Part shown: piece after piece, positions 1-8,420 of the stretch
Layout of the letters: each line of letters begins with the position of its first letter
Numbering within the stretch: position 1 is the first letter of the stretch
Assembly: GCF_004521985.1 (NCBI RefSeq)
Contig: NZ_SBHZ01000005.1
Span: 1-64,000 of the forward strand
DNA: 64,000 bases
Direction: 5' to 3'
Origin: Ectopseudomonas khazarica
Lineage (GTDB): Bacteria; Pseudomonadota; Gammaproteobacteria; Pseudomonadales; Pseudomonadaceae
Notes under the pieces: model-generated
The model's database searches: none
Seen by the model: only the letters and a program-made list of their open reading frames with translations
Told to the model about the DNA's origin: nothing
Position numbers and translations under genes: made by a program

Positions 1-499
1 CACACCCCGCATACCCCCGGATTGCATCCGGGTTACGCGCACGATTTGCGGATGTATCAGACCGTAGGGTGGATGACGCTTCACCCATCCACCACAGCGA
101 TCCACTGCCGGACACCCACACCCCGCATACCCCCGGATTGCATCCGGGCTACGCGCACGCTTTGCGGATGTACCAGACCGTAGGGTGGATGACGCTCCAC
201 CCATCCACCACAGCGCTTCACTGCCGGACACCCACACCCCGCATACCCCCGGATTGCATCCGGGTTACGCGCACGATTTGCGGATGTATCAGACCGTAGG
301 GTGGATGACGCTTCACCCATCCACCACAGCGATCCACTGCCGGACACCCACACCCCGCACATCCCCGGATTGCATCCGGGCTACGCGCACGATTTACGGA
401 TGTATCAGACCGTAGGGTGGATGACGCTTCACCCATCCACCACAGCGATCCACTGCCGGACACCCACACCCCGCATACCCCCGGATTGCATCCGGGCTA
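1..499. repeat. Tandem array of a 116-bp composite repeat
   Basis: Four full units (1-116, 117-232, 233-348, 349-464) and a fifth partial unit ending near 499. Units 1 and 3 look identical; units 2 and 4 differ by a few substitutions. Each unit carries two separate stem-loops: CCCGGATTGCATCCGGG, and GGTGGATG paired with CATCCACC in the segment starting GTAGGGTGGATG. The window begins exactly at a unit boundary, so the array may extend leftward. There is no coding potential I would defend; open frames here are by-products of the 116-bp period. The partial fifth unit overlaps the end of phnP. The exact 116-bp period with no unique spacers argues against CRISPR. Confidence 0.9.
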
Positions 500-1246
500 C
501 AGCACCAGGCCGTCACTGGCCAGGCTGACGCCTGCCGGCAAGGCATCGGGGTGGTCCAGCAGCCAGGCATCGAAGCTGTGACCGATGTGCGTCAGCACCG
601 CATGGGTCGGCTGCAGGCGAGCGATGATCTCCAGCGCGCGGGTCAGGTCGTTGTGATTGCGTGGCGCCACCGGTTGTGGCGCGGTGGAGCAATCGAGCAC
701 CAGCAGATCCAGCGGCGCCCGCTGCAGCTCGGCGCAACTGGCTTCGGGCACGCCGACGGTGTCGGTGAGGTAGGCGATGCGCCTGCCCTGCCCCTGCAAC
801 AGGTAGCCGAAGGTCGGCCTGGAGTGGGTCAGCGGCACGGCAGTGACGGTCAGCTCGCCCAGCTGGCGACGCTCGAAGGCCGCGAAAGGCTGGCTGAAAT
901 CGAGGATGCCGGGGTGCTTGTACAGGTCGGCCAGACCCTCCGGGTCATCCGGGCCATGCACCGGGATCACCAGACCCTGGCCCCAGCGCAGGTGCAGCAG
1001 CCCCTGGGCGTGGTCGGCGTGGTAATGCGTCTGCAGGATGCCGTCGAAGCTGTGCGGTGGAAAACGCTCGGTCAGGTCGCTCAGGCCGCTGTCGATCAGC
1101 CAGCGCTGCGTCCCGCATTCGATCAATGCCGAGCAGGGCCGGCGGCGGCGTGACGGGTAGACCTGCGCCGCGTCGCAGGCCGCACAGCTGCAGTTGTACA
1201 CCGGCACCTGGCGGGCATCGCCGGTGCCGAGCAGGGTCAGGCGCAT
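497..1246 (-). CDS. phnP: PhnP, phosphoribosyl cyclic phosphodiesterase of the C-P lyase pathway
   Basis: A 249-residue metallo-beta-lactamase-fold protein. The metal motif THYHADH lies at residues 73-79, and a Cys cluster at C19, C21 and C24 fits the structural zinc site of PhnP. In the known pathway PhnP opens 5-phosphoribosyl 1,2-cyclic phosphate, the product of C-P bond cleavage, to ribose 1,5-bisphosphate, which PhnN then phosphorylates to PRPP. It is the last gene of the phn operon; its ATG overlaps the phnN stop by 10 nt. The TAG stop (497-499) falls inside the first hairpin segment of the repeat array, so the very C-terminus may have been reshaped by the repeat. No phnO lies between phnN and phnP, unlike E. 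coli. Confidence 0.93.
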   Translation of the reverse strand: MRLTLLGTGDARQVPVYNCSCAACDAAQVYPSRRRRPCSALIECGTQRWLIDSGLSDLTERFPPHSFDGILQTHYHADHAQGLLHLRWGQGLVIPVHGPDDPEGLADLYKHPGILDFSQPFAAFERRQLGELTVTAVPLTHSRPTFGYLLQGQGRRIAYLTDTVGVPEASCAELQRAPLDLLVLDCSTAPQPVAPRNHNDLTRALEIIARLQPTHAVLTHIGHSFDAWLLDHPDALPAGVSLASDGLVL

Positions 1247-1833
1247 TGGCGCGCCTCGTCGAGCAGTTGCAGCAGGCGCTTGACGGTTTGTGGCAAGGGG
1301 CCGGAGTTGTCCACGATTGCAAAGGACTCCGTGGGAGGCGCTTCAGCGGCGACAGTCGCGGCTAAAGCCCCTCCCACAAGGGCAAAGCTGCGGCTGCGCG
1401 CCAGGCGCTGCTCGATCTGCTCCGGCGTCTCCCGGCCACGGGCCAGCAGGCGTTGGCGCAGTACCGACTCATCGACCCGCAGGAGGATCGCCAGCAGTTG
1501 CGGGTAGCGCTGACGGGCGGCCTCGAGATGGCCGCGCGAACCGTTGATCAGCACGTCTTGCCCGCTGTTCAGCCAGGCGTCGATCTCGCTCGGGATGCCA
1601 TAGGCCAGGCCGTTGGCACGCCAGCTCAGGGCGAAGGCGCCCTCGCCTTCCAGGCGCTCGAATTCGGCCGGGGTCACGCCCACGGCGTCCTCGCCCACCG
1701 ACTCGGCGCTACGGGTGATCACCCGCCTGGCGAAACGGCAGCCGTGCGCCTCCAGCGGCGCACGGGCGGCCTGCAACAGGCTGTCCTTGCCCGAGCCCGA
1801 AGGCCCCATCAGATAGATCAACCTGCCCTGCAT
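1237..1833 (-). CDS. phnN: PhnN, ribose 1,5-bisphosphate phosphokinase
   Basis: A 198-residue P-loop kinase related to guanylate kinase, with Walker A GPSGSGKDS at residues 10-18. It makes PRPP from ribose 1,5-bisphosphate in the C-P lyase pathway. I chose the ATG at 1833 because it forms a TGATG overlap with the phnM stop, as at other joins in this operon; an in-frame ATG at 1860 would lie inside phnM. Residues about 153-168, near the C-terminus, are encoded by an imperfect 47-bp palindrome (1331-1377) of the Pseudomonas REP type. The frame stays open through it and the family C-terminus (AIVDNSGPL...) resumes. Function is probably kept, since the insert lies between the kinase core and the last helix, but this is inferred. 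Confidence 0.9.
   Translation of the reverse strand: MQGRLIYLMGPSGSGKDSLLQAARAPLEAHGCRFARRVITRSAESVGEDAVGVTPAEFERLEGEGAFALSWRANGLAYGIPSEIDAWLNSGQDVLINGSRGHLEAARQRYPQLLAILLRVDESVLRQRLLARGRETPEQIEQRLARSRSFALVGGALAATVAAEAPPTESFAIVDNSGPLPQTVKRLLQLLDEARQCA
1331..1377. repeat. REP/REPIN-like inverted repeat inside phnN
   Basis: Two 23-24 nt arms face each other. Arm one begins GTGGGAGGCGCTTCAGC; the reverse complement of arm two begins GTGGGAGGGGCTTTAGC. The arms differ at only a few positions. The core resembles the GCGGCTTCAGCCGC repeats seen at 24456-24530 and 47693-47717. Here it is read as codons of phnN. Confidence 0.8.
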
Positions 1834-2978
1834 CAGAACACCCTTCGTGCTTGCCGCCATACCTGCTGGATCACCGGCTGTTCGCCATGCGCCCTGGCCT
1901 GCAGCAGGTCGGCGCGCAACCCTACGCGAATCTCGCCACGGTCGTCCAGGCCGGCCGCCCTGGCCGGTGCGCGGCTCACGGTGGCGATGGCCGCAGGCAG
2001 ATCATAGTCGTTGTCCTGCCCCGCCAGCAGCCAGGCGGCGTGCAGCAGGCTGGCCGGATAGTAGTCACTGGAAAGGATATCCAGCACACCGTGACGCGCC
2101 AGTTCGGCGGCGGCGATATTGCCGGAGTGCGAACCGCCTCGCACCACGTTCGGTGCCCCCATCAGCACCTTCAGGCCCAGTTGGTGGCTGGCCTCGGCCG
2201 CCTCCAGGGTGGTCGGGAATTCGGCGATGGCCATGCCGAAGTCGGCCGACTCCTGCACATGGGCCAAGGTGGCGTCGTCATGGCTGGCCACCGAGATGCC
2301 CCGGCCATGGCAGTCCTCGACGATGGCGCGGCGCTGGCGGTCGCTGTACTGGCGCGAATTGGCGATCTGCTCCTGGAGGAACTCCTCCATCTCCGCCGGG
2401 CTTAGGTGGTACTTGCCCATGTAGTACTCGCGGTACTTCTCTACCTTGGCGAACTGGCGCTGGCCCGGCGAGTGATCCATCACCGACACCAGCGACACCA
2501 GCGGGTGCTCCACCAGATCGCGATAGAGGCTCAGCGCATCGGGGTGGCACAGCTCGCAGCGCAGGTGCAGGCGGTGCTCGGCACGGGTCTGCCCGGCCGC
2601 CTCGGCGGCGGCGATGGCCTCGATCATCGCCGGCAATTGCTGCATGCGCCGACCACGCGGGTTGATGTCACCGATGGACAGCGCATCGAACACCGTGGTG
2701 ATCCCGGCGGCGACGATCTGGGCGTCGTGGGTGAGCACCGCCGACGCCGACGGCCAGTCCACCCCGGGGCGCGGACTCATGTGTTTCTCCAGGTTGTCGG
2801 TGTGCAGTTCCACCAACCCCGGCAACAGGTAGTCCCCCCCCAGGTCCTGGGCCTGCGCCAGCTGGCTGGCGCCCTCGTCGACGGCGGCGATCAGCCCGTC
2901 GCGCAGCAGCACGGAGCCGAGGAACTCGCGATCGGCGGTGACGATGCGGGCATTGCTGAGAATCTGTTCAGACGACAT
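1833..2978 (-). CDS. phnM: PhnM, alpha-D-ribose 1-methylphosphonate 5-triphosphate diphosphatase
   Basis: A 381-residue amidohydrolase-fold protein, close to the usual PhnM length. The metal-binding segment [11 protein letters not shown] lies at residues 56-66, and later His/Asp motifs (for example SHDD and the terminal SSDY region) fit the family. PhnM removes pyrophosphate from the 5-triphosphate of ribose 1-phosphonate before PhnJ acts. The start at 2978 overlaps the phnL stop by 11 nt, and its stop overlaps the phnN start (TGATG). Translational coupling with both neighbours is likely. Confidence 0.95.
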   Translation of the reverse strand: MSSEQILSNARIVTADREFLGSVLLRDGLIAAVDEGASQLAQAQDLGGDYLLPGLVELHTDNLEKHMSPRPGVDWPSASAVLTHDAQIVAAGITTVFDALSIGDINPRGRRMQQLPAMIEAIAAAEAAGQTRAEHRLHLRCELCHPDALSLYRDLVEHPLVSLVSVMDHSPGQRQFAKVEKYREYYMGKYHLSPAEMEEFLQEQIANSRQYSDRQRRAIVEDCHGRGISVASHDDATLAHVQESADFGMAIAEFPTTLEAAEASHQLGLKVLMGAPNVVRGGSHSGNIAAAELARHGVLDILSSDYYPASLLHAAWLLAGQDNDYDLPAAIATVSRAPARAAGLDDRGEIRVGLRADLLQARAHGEQPVIQQVWRQARRVF

Positions 2979-3684
2979 ACACGTACTCCGGTTGCGCCGC
3001 AGCGGCGCTCATGTCCAGGTAACGATCGGCCACCGCCTCGCGGGCAGCACGGTCGTGGAAGATGCCGATCAGTGCGCTGCCAGCGGCCTTGGCCTCTGCG
3101 ATCAGCTGCAGCACCACCTGGCGGTTGGTCTCGTCCAGCGAGGCGGTGGGCTCGTCGAGCAGCAGCAGCGGCCACTCGACCATGAAGCCGCGGGCGATGT
3201 TGACGCGCTGCTGCTCGCCGCCGGAGAAGGTGCCCGGCGCCAGTTGCCAGAGCGCCTCGGGGATGTTCAGCCGGGTCAGCAGCGCCTTGGCCCGCGCCTC
3301 GGCATCGCTGCGCACCCAGCCGCGCGACAGGGCCGGCTCCATCACCACGTCCAGGGTCGAGACCCGCGGGATGACCCGCAGGAACTGGCTGACGTAGCCC
3401 AGGCTCTGCCGGCGTACCGCCAGCACCTGGCGCGGCTCGGCGCCGACCAGTTCCACCGCTTCGCCCTGGTGACGGATGCGGATGCTGCCGCCGGCAGCCA
3501 GGTAGTTGCCGTACAGAGTGCGCAGCAGGGTCGACTTGCCCGCGCCGGACTGGCCGTGCAGCACCAGGCACTCGCCACCACGCACGCTGAAGTTCAGGTC
3601 ACGCAGCACCTGCAGGACGACGCCGTTCTGCTGGTGCAGGGTGAAGGTCTTGCTGAGGCCGGTGACCTCGATCAGGTTGTTCAT
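2968..3684 (-). CDS. phnL: PhnL, ABC-type ATPase component of the C-P lyase complex
   Basis: A 238-residue ABC ATPase with Walker [10 protein letters not shown] (44-52), signature FSGGEQQR (153-160) and Walker B LLLLDEP (about 173-179). PhnL is needed with PhnGHI to attach the phosphonate to the ribose of a nucleotide, displacing the base. The ATG at 3684 is preceded by GAGGTG, a good ribosome site; the frame stays open upstream to 3783 only because it runs through a repeat. This is the one join in the phnF-P block where genes do not overlap: a 170-bp gap filled with repeats separates it from phnK. Confidence 0.94.
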   Translation of the reverse strand: MNNLIEVTGLSKTFTLHQQNGVVLQVLRDLNFSVRGGECLVLHGQSGAGKSTLLRTLYGNYLAAGGSIRIRHQGEAVELVGAEPRQVLAVRRQSLGYVSQFLRVIPRVSTLDVVMEPALSRGWVRSDAEARAKALLTRLNIPEALWQLAPGTFSGGEQQRVNIARGFMVEWPLLLLDEPTASLDETNRQVVLQLIAEAKAAGSALIGIFHDRAAREAVADRYLDMSAAAAQPEYVYVV

Positions 3685-3854
3685 ACACACCTCGAATACG
3701 CTAGGCACGGTCTGCCCCCTCCCCCAGTCGCGGGAGAGGGGAGAAACGCCCATCTGTCGTAGGGTGGATGGCGCTTTATCCATCCACCGGTGGTGATTCG
3801 CTGGTGGATGAGAAGAGCGTCATCCACCCTACGTTTCCCCAGTGCGCGGTACGT
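3685..3854. repeat. Repeat cluster between phnK and phnL
   Basis: Two elements fill the gap. At 3716-3741 a hairpin pairs CCCCTC with GAGAGGGG; a similar one follows xcpQ at 47733-47758. At 3758-3833 an inverted pair of the GTAGGGTGGATG element is found: the forward copy starts at 3758, the reverse copy ends CATCCACCCTACG at about 3833. The same core forms half of the 116-bp repeat at the left end of the window. No ORF of interest is present. Confidence 0.8.
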
Positions 3855-4664
3855 TCAGGGCTGCAGCACCGACGACACCAGCAGTTGCGAATAGGGATGC
3901 TGCGGATCGTCGAGGATCTGGTCGGTCAGCCCCGCCTCCACCACATGCGAGCGGCGCATCACCATCAGTCGGTCGGCGAGCAGCCGCGCCACCGCCAGGT
4001 CGTGGGTGACGATCACCACCGCCAGGTCCAGCTCGCGTACCAGGCCGCGCAGCAGGTCGAGCAGGCGAGCCTGCACCGACACGTCCAGCCCGCCGGTCGG
4101 CTCGTCCATGAACACCAGGCGCGGCGCGGAGACCAGGTTGCGGGCGATCTGCAGGCGCTGCTGCATACCGCCGGAGAAGGTGCGCGGCAGGTCATCGATG
4201 CGTGCCGGGTCGATCTCCACCTGGCTCAGCCAGTCGAGCCCGGCGGCGCGCAGCTCGCCGTAGTGGCGCACGCCCTGGGCCATCAGCCGTTCGCCGATGT
4301 TGGCGCCAGCCGACACCGCCATGCGCAGGCCGTCACGCGGGTTCTGCTCGACGAAGCCCCACTCGGTGCGCAGCAGGGTGCGCCGCTCGGCTTCGCTGGC
4401 GCTGTAGAGGTCGAGCCATTGCCCCGTGTGACCGCGATAGCGCACCGCGCCGCGATCCGGCAGGCAGCGCCCGGACAGCAGGCTGAGCAAGGTGGACTTG
4501 CCCGAGCCGGACTCGCCGACGATGCCCAGCACTTCGCCGGGATAGAGGTCGAAACTCACGCCCTGGCAGCCCTTCTCCGGGCCGTACAGGCGGGTCAGGT
4601 CACGCGCCGAGAACAGCGGCTCGGCCGTTTCCAGGGCAGGTTGCAGACGTTCGGCGGCGCTCAT
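3855..4664 (-). CDS. phnK: PhnK, ABC-type ATPase subunit of the C-P lyase core complex
   Basis: A 269-residue ABC ATPase with Walker A GESGSGKST (50-58), an FSGGMQQRL signature and the Walker B/D-loop DEPTGGLDVS. PhnK docks on the PhnG2H2I2J2 core through PhnJ; despite its transporter-like fold it is not a permease component. The ATG at 4664 gives an ATGA overlap with the phnJ stop. The frame is open to 4799, but that extension reads as phnJ out of frame. Confidence 0.94.
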   Translation of the reverse strand: MSAAERLQPALETAEPLFSARDLTRLYGPEKGCQGVSFDLYPGEVLGIVGESGSGKSTLLSLLSGRCLPDRGAVRYRGHTGQWLDLYSASEAERRTLLRTEWGFVEQNPRDGLRMAVSAGANIGERLMAQGVRHYGELRAAGLDWLSQVEIDPARIDDLPRTFSGGMQQRLQIARNLVSAPRLVFMDEPTGGLDVSVQARLLDLLRGLVRELDLAVVIVTHDLAVARLLADRLMVMRRSHVVEAGLTDQILDDPQHPYSQLLVSSVLQP

Positions 4665-5530
4665 TGCAGGCTCTCCTCGGTGCGCTGGCGGCAGTAGTCG
4701 GTGTCGGAGCAGACGTAGCGCTTGCTGCCGGCGTCGTCGACGATCAGCTCGTCGAGGAACGACTCGCTGCTGCCACAGAACGCGCAGCATTCGTCCCACT
4801 GCTGCACGGCGAAGGGGTGATCCTCGAAGTCCAGGCTGACGACACGGGTATAGGGCGGCACCGCGTACAGGCGCTTCTCACGGCCGGCACCGAACAGCAT
4901 CAGTGCCGGGCTCATGTCCAGCTTGGGGTTGTCGAACTTGGGGATCGGCGACGGATCCATCACGTAGCGCTCGTCCACCGTCACCGGGTAGGCGTAGGCC
5001 GTGGCGATGTGGCCGAACGTGGCGATGTCCTCGTACAGCTTCACGTGCATCACGCCGTAGTCCTCCAGCGCATGCATGGTGCGCGTCTCGCTCTCCGACG
5101 GCTCGATGAAGCGCAGCGGCTCGGGAATCGGCACCTGGTAGACCATGATCTGCCCGGCTGCGAGCGGCGTTTCCGGAATGCGGTGGCGGGTCTGGATGAC
5201 GCTGGCCTCCCGCGTGCGCTCGGTGGTGGCGACGCCTGCGGTACGCGCGAAGAAGCGACGGATCGAGACCGCGTTGGTGGTGTCGTCGGCGCCCTGGTCG
5301 ATGACCTTGAGCACGTCGTCACGACCGAGAATGGCGGCGGTCAGCTGCATGCCACCGGTGCCCCAGCCATAGGGTAGCGGCATCTCGCGGCCGCCGAACG
5401 GCACCTGGTAGCCGGGGATCGCCACGGCCTTGAGCAGGCCGCGACGGATCATGCGCTTGGTCTGTTCGTCCAGGTAGGCGAAGTTGTACGCGGACGCCTC
5501 GCGGGCGCCGCTGGTGGTCGAAGGGTTCAT
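4661..5530 (-). CDS. phnJ: PhnJ, radical SAM carbon-phosphorus lyase
   Basis: A 289-residue catalytic subunit that cleaves the C-P bond of ribose 1-alkylphosphonate 5-phosphate to give the alkane and 5-phosphoribosyl 1,2-cyclic phosphate. The four functional cysteines are at C249, C252, C274 and C280. Their spacing (3, 22, 6) equals that of E. coli C241, C244, C266 (iron-sulfur cluster) and C272 (thiyl radical). The start at 5530 forms a TGATG join with phnI. The stop overlaps phnK by 4 nt. Confidence 0.97.
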   Translation of the reverse strand: MNPSTTSGAREASAYNFAYLDEQTKRMIRRGLLKAVAIPGYQVPFGGREMPLPYGWGTGGMQLTAAILGRDDVLKVIDQGADDTTNAVSIRRFFARTAGVATTERTREASVIQTRHRIPETPLAAGQIMVYQVPIPEPLRFIEPSESETRTMHALEDYGVMHVKLYEDIATFGHIATAYAYPVTVDERYVMDPSPIPKFDNPKLDMSPALMLFGAGREKRLYAVPPYTRVVSLDFEDHPFAVQQWDECCAFCGSSESFLDELIVDDAGSKRYVCSDTDYCRQRTEESLQ

Positions 5531-6606
5531 CAGCGGTTCTCCTCTGCCGGCGCCTGGCGACGCAGCTTGCGGATCAGTTCCAGTTCGGCCTGGAAGTCGA
5601 CGTAGTGCGGCAACTTCAGGTGCGAGACGAAGCCGGCGGCCTCGACGTTGTCGCAGTGCATCAGCACGAATTCCTCTTCCTGCGCGGGGCCCTGCACCTC
5701 TTCGCCGTACTCGCCGGCGCGCAGGGCACGGTCGACCAGCGCCATGCCCATGGCCTTGCGCTCGGCGTAGCCGAAGGCCAGGCCATAGCCACGGGTGAAC
5801 TGCGCCTGCTCGGCGCTCTCGCCGACGAACTGGTTGACCATCTCGCACTCGGTCACTTCGATGTCGCCCAGCGGCACGGCGAAGCCCAGCTCGCCCGGCG
5901 TCATCCACACCTCGATGTCACCGATGCGGATCTCTCCGGCGAAGGGGTGGTTGCGCCCGTAGCCGCGCTGGGTGGAATAGCCCAGCGCCAGGAGGAAGCC
6001 CTCGTCACCCCGCGCCAGTGCCTGCAGGCGCTCGGCGCGGCTGGAAGGGAACGCCAGCGGCTCGCGGGTGATGTCCGGCACCGGCGCGGCATCGTCCTGT
6101 TCGCGCGCCATCAGCCCCTCCTCGGCGAGGAAATCCAGCACCCGCGGGCAGGGCCTCGGCTCGTCCTGCGCGCCGGACGGCGGCGGCGGATACTCGCCCT
6201 CGGCCAGCAGCGCGAAGTCCAGCAGGCGATGGGTGTAATCGAAGGTCGGGCCGAGCAGCTGGCCGCCGGGCAGGTCCTTGAAGGTCGCGGAGATGCGTCG
6301 CTCCAGCTGCATCTGCGTGGTGTTCAGCGGCTCGCTGGCACCGAAGCGCGGCAAGGTGGTGCGGTAGGCGCGCAGCAGGAAGATGGCCTCCATCAGGTCA
6401 CCTGCGGCCTGCTTGATGGCCAGCGCGGCCAGCTCTTCGTCGTACAGCGAGCCTTCGCTCATCACACGGGCGACGGCCAGTGGCAGTTGCTGGCGAATCT
6501 GCTCCACCTCCAGCTCGGCGATGCTGCTATCGCCGCGACGGCGGCTGGCCAGGAGCTGGTGAGCGTTGTCGATGGCGCGTTCGCCACCTTTGACGGCGAC
6601 ATACAT
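5530..6606 (-). CDS. phnI: PhnI, C-P lyase core subunit (nucleosidase activity)
   Basis: A 358-residue protein, full length for PhnI. With PhnG, PhnH and PhnL it forms ribose 1-phosphonate 5-triphosphate from ATP and phosphonate; PhnI alone has purine nucleosidase activity. The start is the ATG at 6606, which shares one base with the phnH stop (TGATG), and its stop shares one base with the phnJ start. It is part of the PhnGHIJ core complex. Confidence 0.96.
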   Translation of the reverse strand: MYVAVKGGERAIDNAHQLLASRRRGDSSIAELEVEQIRQQLPLAVARVMSEGSLYDEELAALAIKQAAGDLMEAIFLLRAYRTTLPRFGASEPLNTTQMQLERRISATFKDLPGGQLLGPTFDYTHRLLDFALLAEGEYPPPPSGAQDEPRPCPRVLDFLAEEGLMAREQDDAAPVPDITREPLAFPSSRAERLQALARGDEGFLLALGYSTQRGYGRNHPFAGEIRIGDIEVWMTPGELGFAVPLGDIEVTECEMVNQFVGESAEQAQFTRGYGLAFGYAERKAMGMALVDRALRAGEYGEEVQGPAQEEEFVLMHCDNVEAAGFVSHLKLPHYVDFQAELELIRKLRRQAPAEENR

Positions 6607-7217
6607 CAGGCTGCCTCCTCGGTTTCGATCAGCACATGGGTGCTGCGCGGCAGGCCGATGACCTCGGCGCCTGCAGCGAAGAAGCAGTCCAGCCCGCGCG
6701 GGAATGCGCTACGGGCCTGGCGCTGCGGCCAGAAGCCGGCCGGCAGTTGCAGGCTGACGCTGCGCACGTCCTTGATGCCCGGCCCGCGCCAGCGCAGGGC
6801 TGCGCCGGCGTGCAGGTCATCGAGCTGGATCAGCAGCGTGCAGGACTGGTCGGGGTATCGCTCGCTGCCGTTGTCGAAGTCGGACAGGTCGACCAGCTCG
6901 CTCTCGTCGAGCAGGGCGAACAGGGCGATCTCGCGGTCGTCGACGATCGGGCAGCCGCAGTGAAAGGCCAGGTTGGCGCGAATCAGTGGCGTATCGAAAC
7001 GCGGCGCCAGCCACAGCGGCGTGTCGCTGTCGAGAAAGGCCAGGCACAGGCCATAGGTGGCCGGTGCCAGGTCACCGAGTGGGTGAGCGCGATCCATGGT
7101 GCGCGGCTGTCCTGGCTCGGCCAGGGCATTGAGTGCGGCGCGAAAACTGACCTGGGCATCCAGCACCGGGTCATCGAAAGCCGGTTGCAGCCAGTGCGAG
7201 CTGTGCGGCGTGTTCAT
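6606..7217 (-). CDS. phnH: PhnH, C-P lyase core subunit
   Basis: A 203-residue subunit of the PhnGHIJ complex, of usual length. I took the ATG at 7217 because it forms TGATG with the phnG stop; a TTG one codon upstream is less likely. PhnH has a fold related to PLP transferases but does not bind PLP in characterised members; it is structural in the core complex. Confidence 0.95.
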   Translation of the reverse strand: MNTPHSSHWLQPAFDDPVLDAQVSFRAALNALAEPGQPRTMDRAHPLGDLAPATYGLCLAFLDSDTPLWLAPRFDTPLIRANLAFHCGCPIVDDREIALFALLDESELVDLSDFDNGSERYPDQSCTLLIQLDDLHAGAALRWRGPGIKDVRSVSLQLPAGFWPQRQARSAFPRGLDCFFAAGAEVIGLPRSTHVLIETEEAA

Positions 7218-7678
7218 CAATCCTCTCCTCTGACCAGGGTGAAGAACTCCACCTGGGTGGTGGCGGTGCGGGCGGCCTGGGCCAGGCGCTGTTCGCGCTG
7301 CTGGCGGGCCAGGGGTTCGATCAGGTCGCTGAGCCAGCGGGCCTGGTCGCTGCCCTGCAGATGGGCATCGGCCAGGGCCGCCAGCTCGGCGCGGCGCTTG
7401 TCGCGGCCGGCCAGGTAGCTGTAGCCGGTACGGCCGTCAGCCAGGCGCACCACGCAGCGCGTGACGGTCATCTCGCCCAGGTTGAAGGCGCTGCCGGTGC
7501 CGCCCATGCGCCCGCGCACCAGGGTCATGCCCACCTCGGGCGCGCGGATCAGCTGGTAGGCGCTATCCCTGAGCGCCGCTTCATGGGCATCGAGGGCCTG
7601 GCCGGCGCGGGCCAGCACCCCCATCCAGCGCTGGCGCGCGACGGTGTTCGAGTCAAGGTCGTTCATGCGGGTCTCCAT
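7217..7678 (-). CDS. phnG: PhnG, C-P lyase core subunit
   Basis: A 153-residue subunit of the C-P lyase core. The ATG at 7678 overlaps the phnF stop in the TGATG pattern used through the operon. A second ATG four codons later (7666) has a better placed GGAG and may be the true start, giving 149 residues. PhnG partners PhnI in the core. Confidence 0.94.
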   Translation of the reverse strand: METRMNDLDSNTVARQRWMGVLARAGQALDAHEAALRDSAYQLIRAPEVGMTLVRGRMGGTGSAFNLGEMTVTRCVVRLADGRTGYSYLAGRDKRRAELAALADAHLQGSDQARWLSDLIEPLARQQREQRLAQAARTATTQVEFFTLVRGED

Positions 7679-8382
7679 CAGGTCGCTACCTGGTACTGGA
7701 AGCGGTCGGCGCGGCTGCTGGACTGCGCCAGCTCCACCGCTCGACCAGAAGGATCGCGGGACAGGGTGAGCACGCTGAGCAGCGGCGCATGGCGCGGCAT
7801 CAGCAGGTGCGCGGCCTCCTCACGGCTGGGCAGGCGCGCGCCGATCAGGCTGAAGGTGCGCACCAGCGGCAGGTCGCGTTCGGCCAGGTACTGGCGCAGC
7901 GAGCCACCCTGGTAGTCCGCCAGCAGCGGCGCCAGGCTGGCGCAGAAGCGGTGGCGAATCAGGCTCAGCGGCTGGCCGTCGAGCAGGCGCAGGGTGGCCA
8001 GTTCGATCAGCTCGCTGCCATCGGGCAGTTGCAGATGACGGCACTCCTCGCTGCTGCCGGTACGGCACAGGCGCTCGATCAGGCGTGCCTCGACCCGGTG
8101 CCCGAGGGCCGACAGCGACTGGCTGAAGGCGCTGCCCGCCTCCACGGGATAGACCAGCGGCCTGGCCAGCACCTGGGTGCCCTTGCCCTGACGGCGCAAC
8201 AGGCGGCCTTCGAGGACCAGTTCGTCCACCGCCCGGCGCAGGGTGTGGCGGTTGACGGAAAAGCGCGCGGCCAGTTGCATCTCACCCGGCAGGTAGTCGC
8301 CCGGGCTCATGCGCTGCAGTTCCTCGCGCAGCACGCCAGCCAGTTCGCGGTACAGCGGCTCGTTTTGTCTAGACAAGTTCAT
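7678..8382 (-). CDS. phnF: PhnF, GntR/HutC-family repressor of the phn operon
   Basis: A 234-residue transcription factor: winged helix at about residues 5-70, with the helix-turn-helix around LAARFSVNRHTLRRAVDEL, followed by a UTRA ligand-binding domain. The ATG at 8382 lies 39 nt after the phnE stop. The palindrome TTGTCTAGACAA (8365-8376) sits in codons 3-6 of its own gene and resembles a site upstream of phnC, suggesting autoregulation. Its position inside the operon, between transporter and lyase genes, matches E. coli. Confidence 0.93.
   Translation of the reverse strand: MNLSRQNEPLYRELAGVLREELQRMSPGDYLPGEMQLAARFSVNRHTLRRAVDELVLEGRLLRRQGKGTQVLARPLVYPVEAGSAFSQSLSALGHRVEARLIERLCRTGSSEECRHLQLPDGSELIELATLRLLDGQPLSLIRHRFCASLAPLLADYQGGSLRQYLAERDLPLVRTFSLIGARLPSREEAAHLLMPRHAPLLSVLTLSRDPSGRAVELAQSSSRADRFQYQVAT
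8365..8376. promoter_or_regulatory. Candidate PhnF operator at the start of phnF
   Basis: A perfect 12-bp palindrome, TTGTCTAGACAA, in the first codons of phnF. It shares the pattern TNGTNTAGACNA with the phnC-upstream site and with the site reported for mycobacterial PhnF (TGGTATAGACCA, from memory). Operator function is inferred. Confidence 0.5.
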
Positions 8383-8420
8383 CGTTCGAAAAGGGCGCAC
8401 ACAGGCGCCCTCCTTCTCCT

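Noticed and set aside
1..499. CRISPR array
   Set aside because: Units repeat over their full 116-bp length with no unique spacers, and no cas gene is present.
1237..1833. phnN as a pseudogene
   Set aside because: The repeat insertion keeps the frame open and the C-terminal family sequence follows it, so I kept it as an intact gene.
3855..4664. PhnK as an oligopeptide transporter ATPase
   Set aside because: The sequence resembles Dpp/Opp ATPases, but the position in phnGHIJKL and the overlap with phnJ identify it as PhnK.
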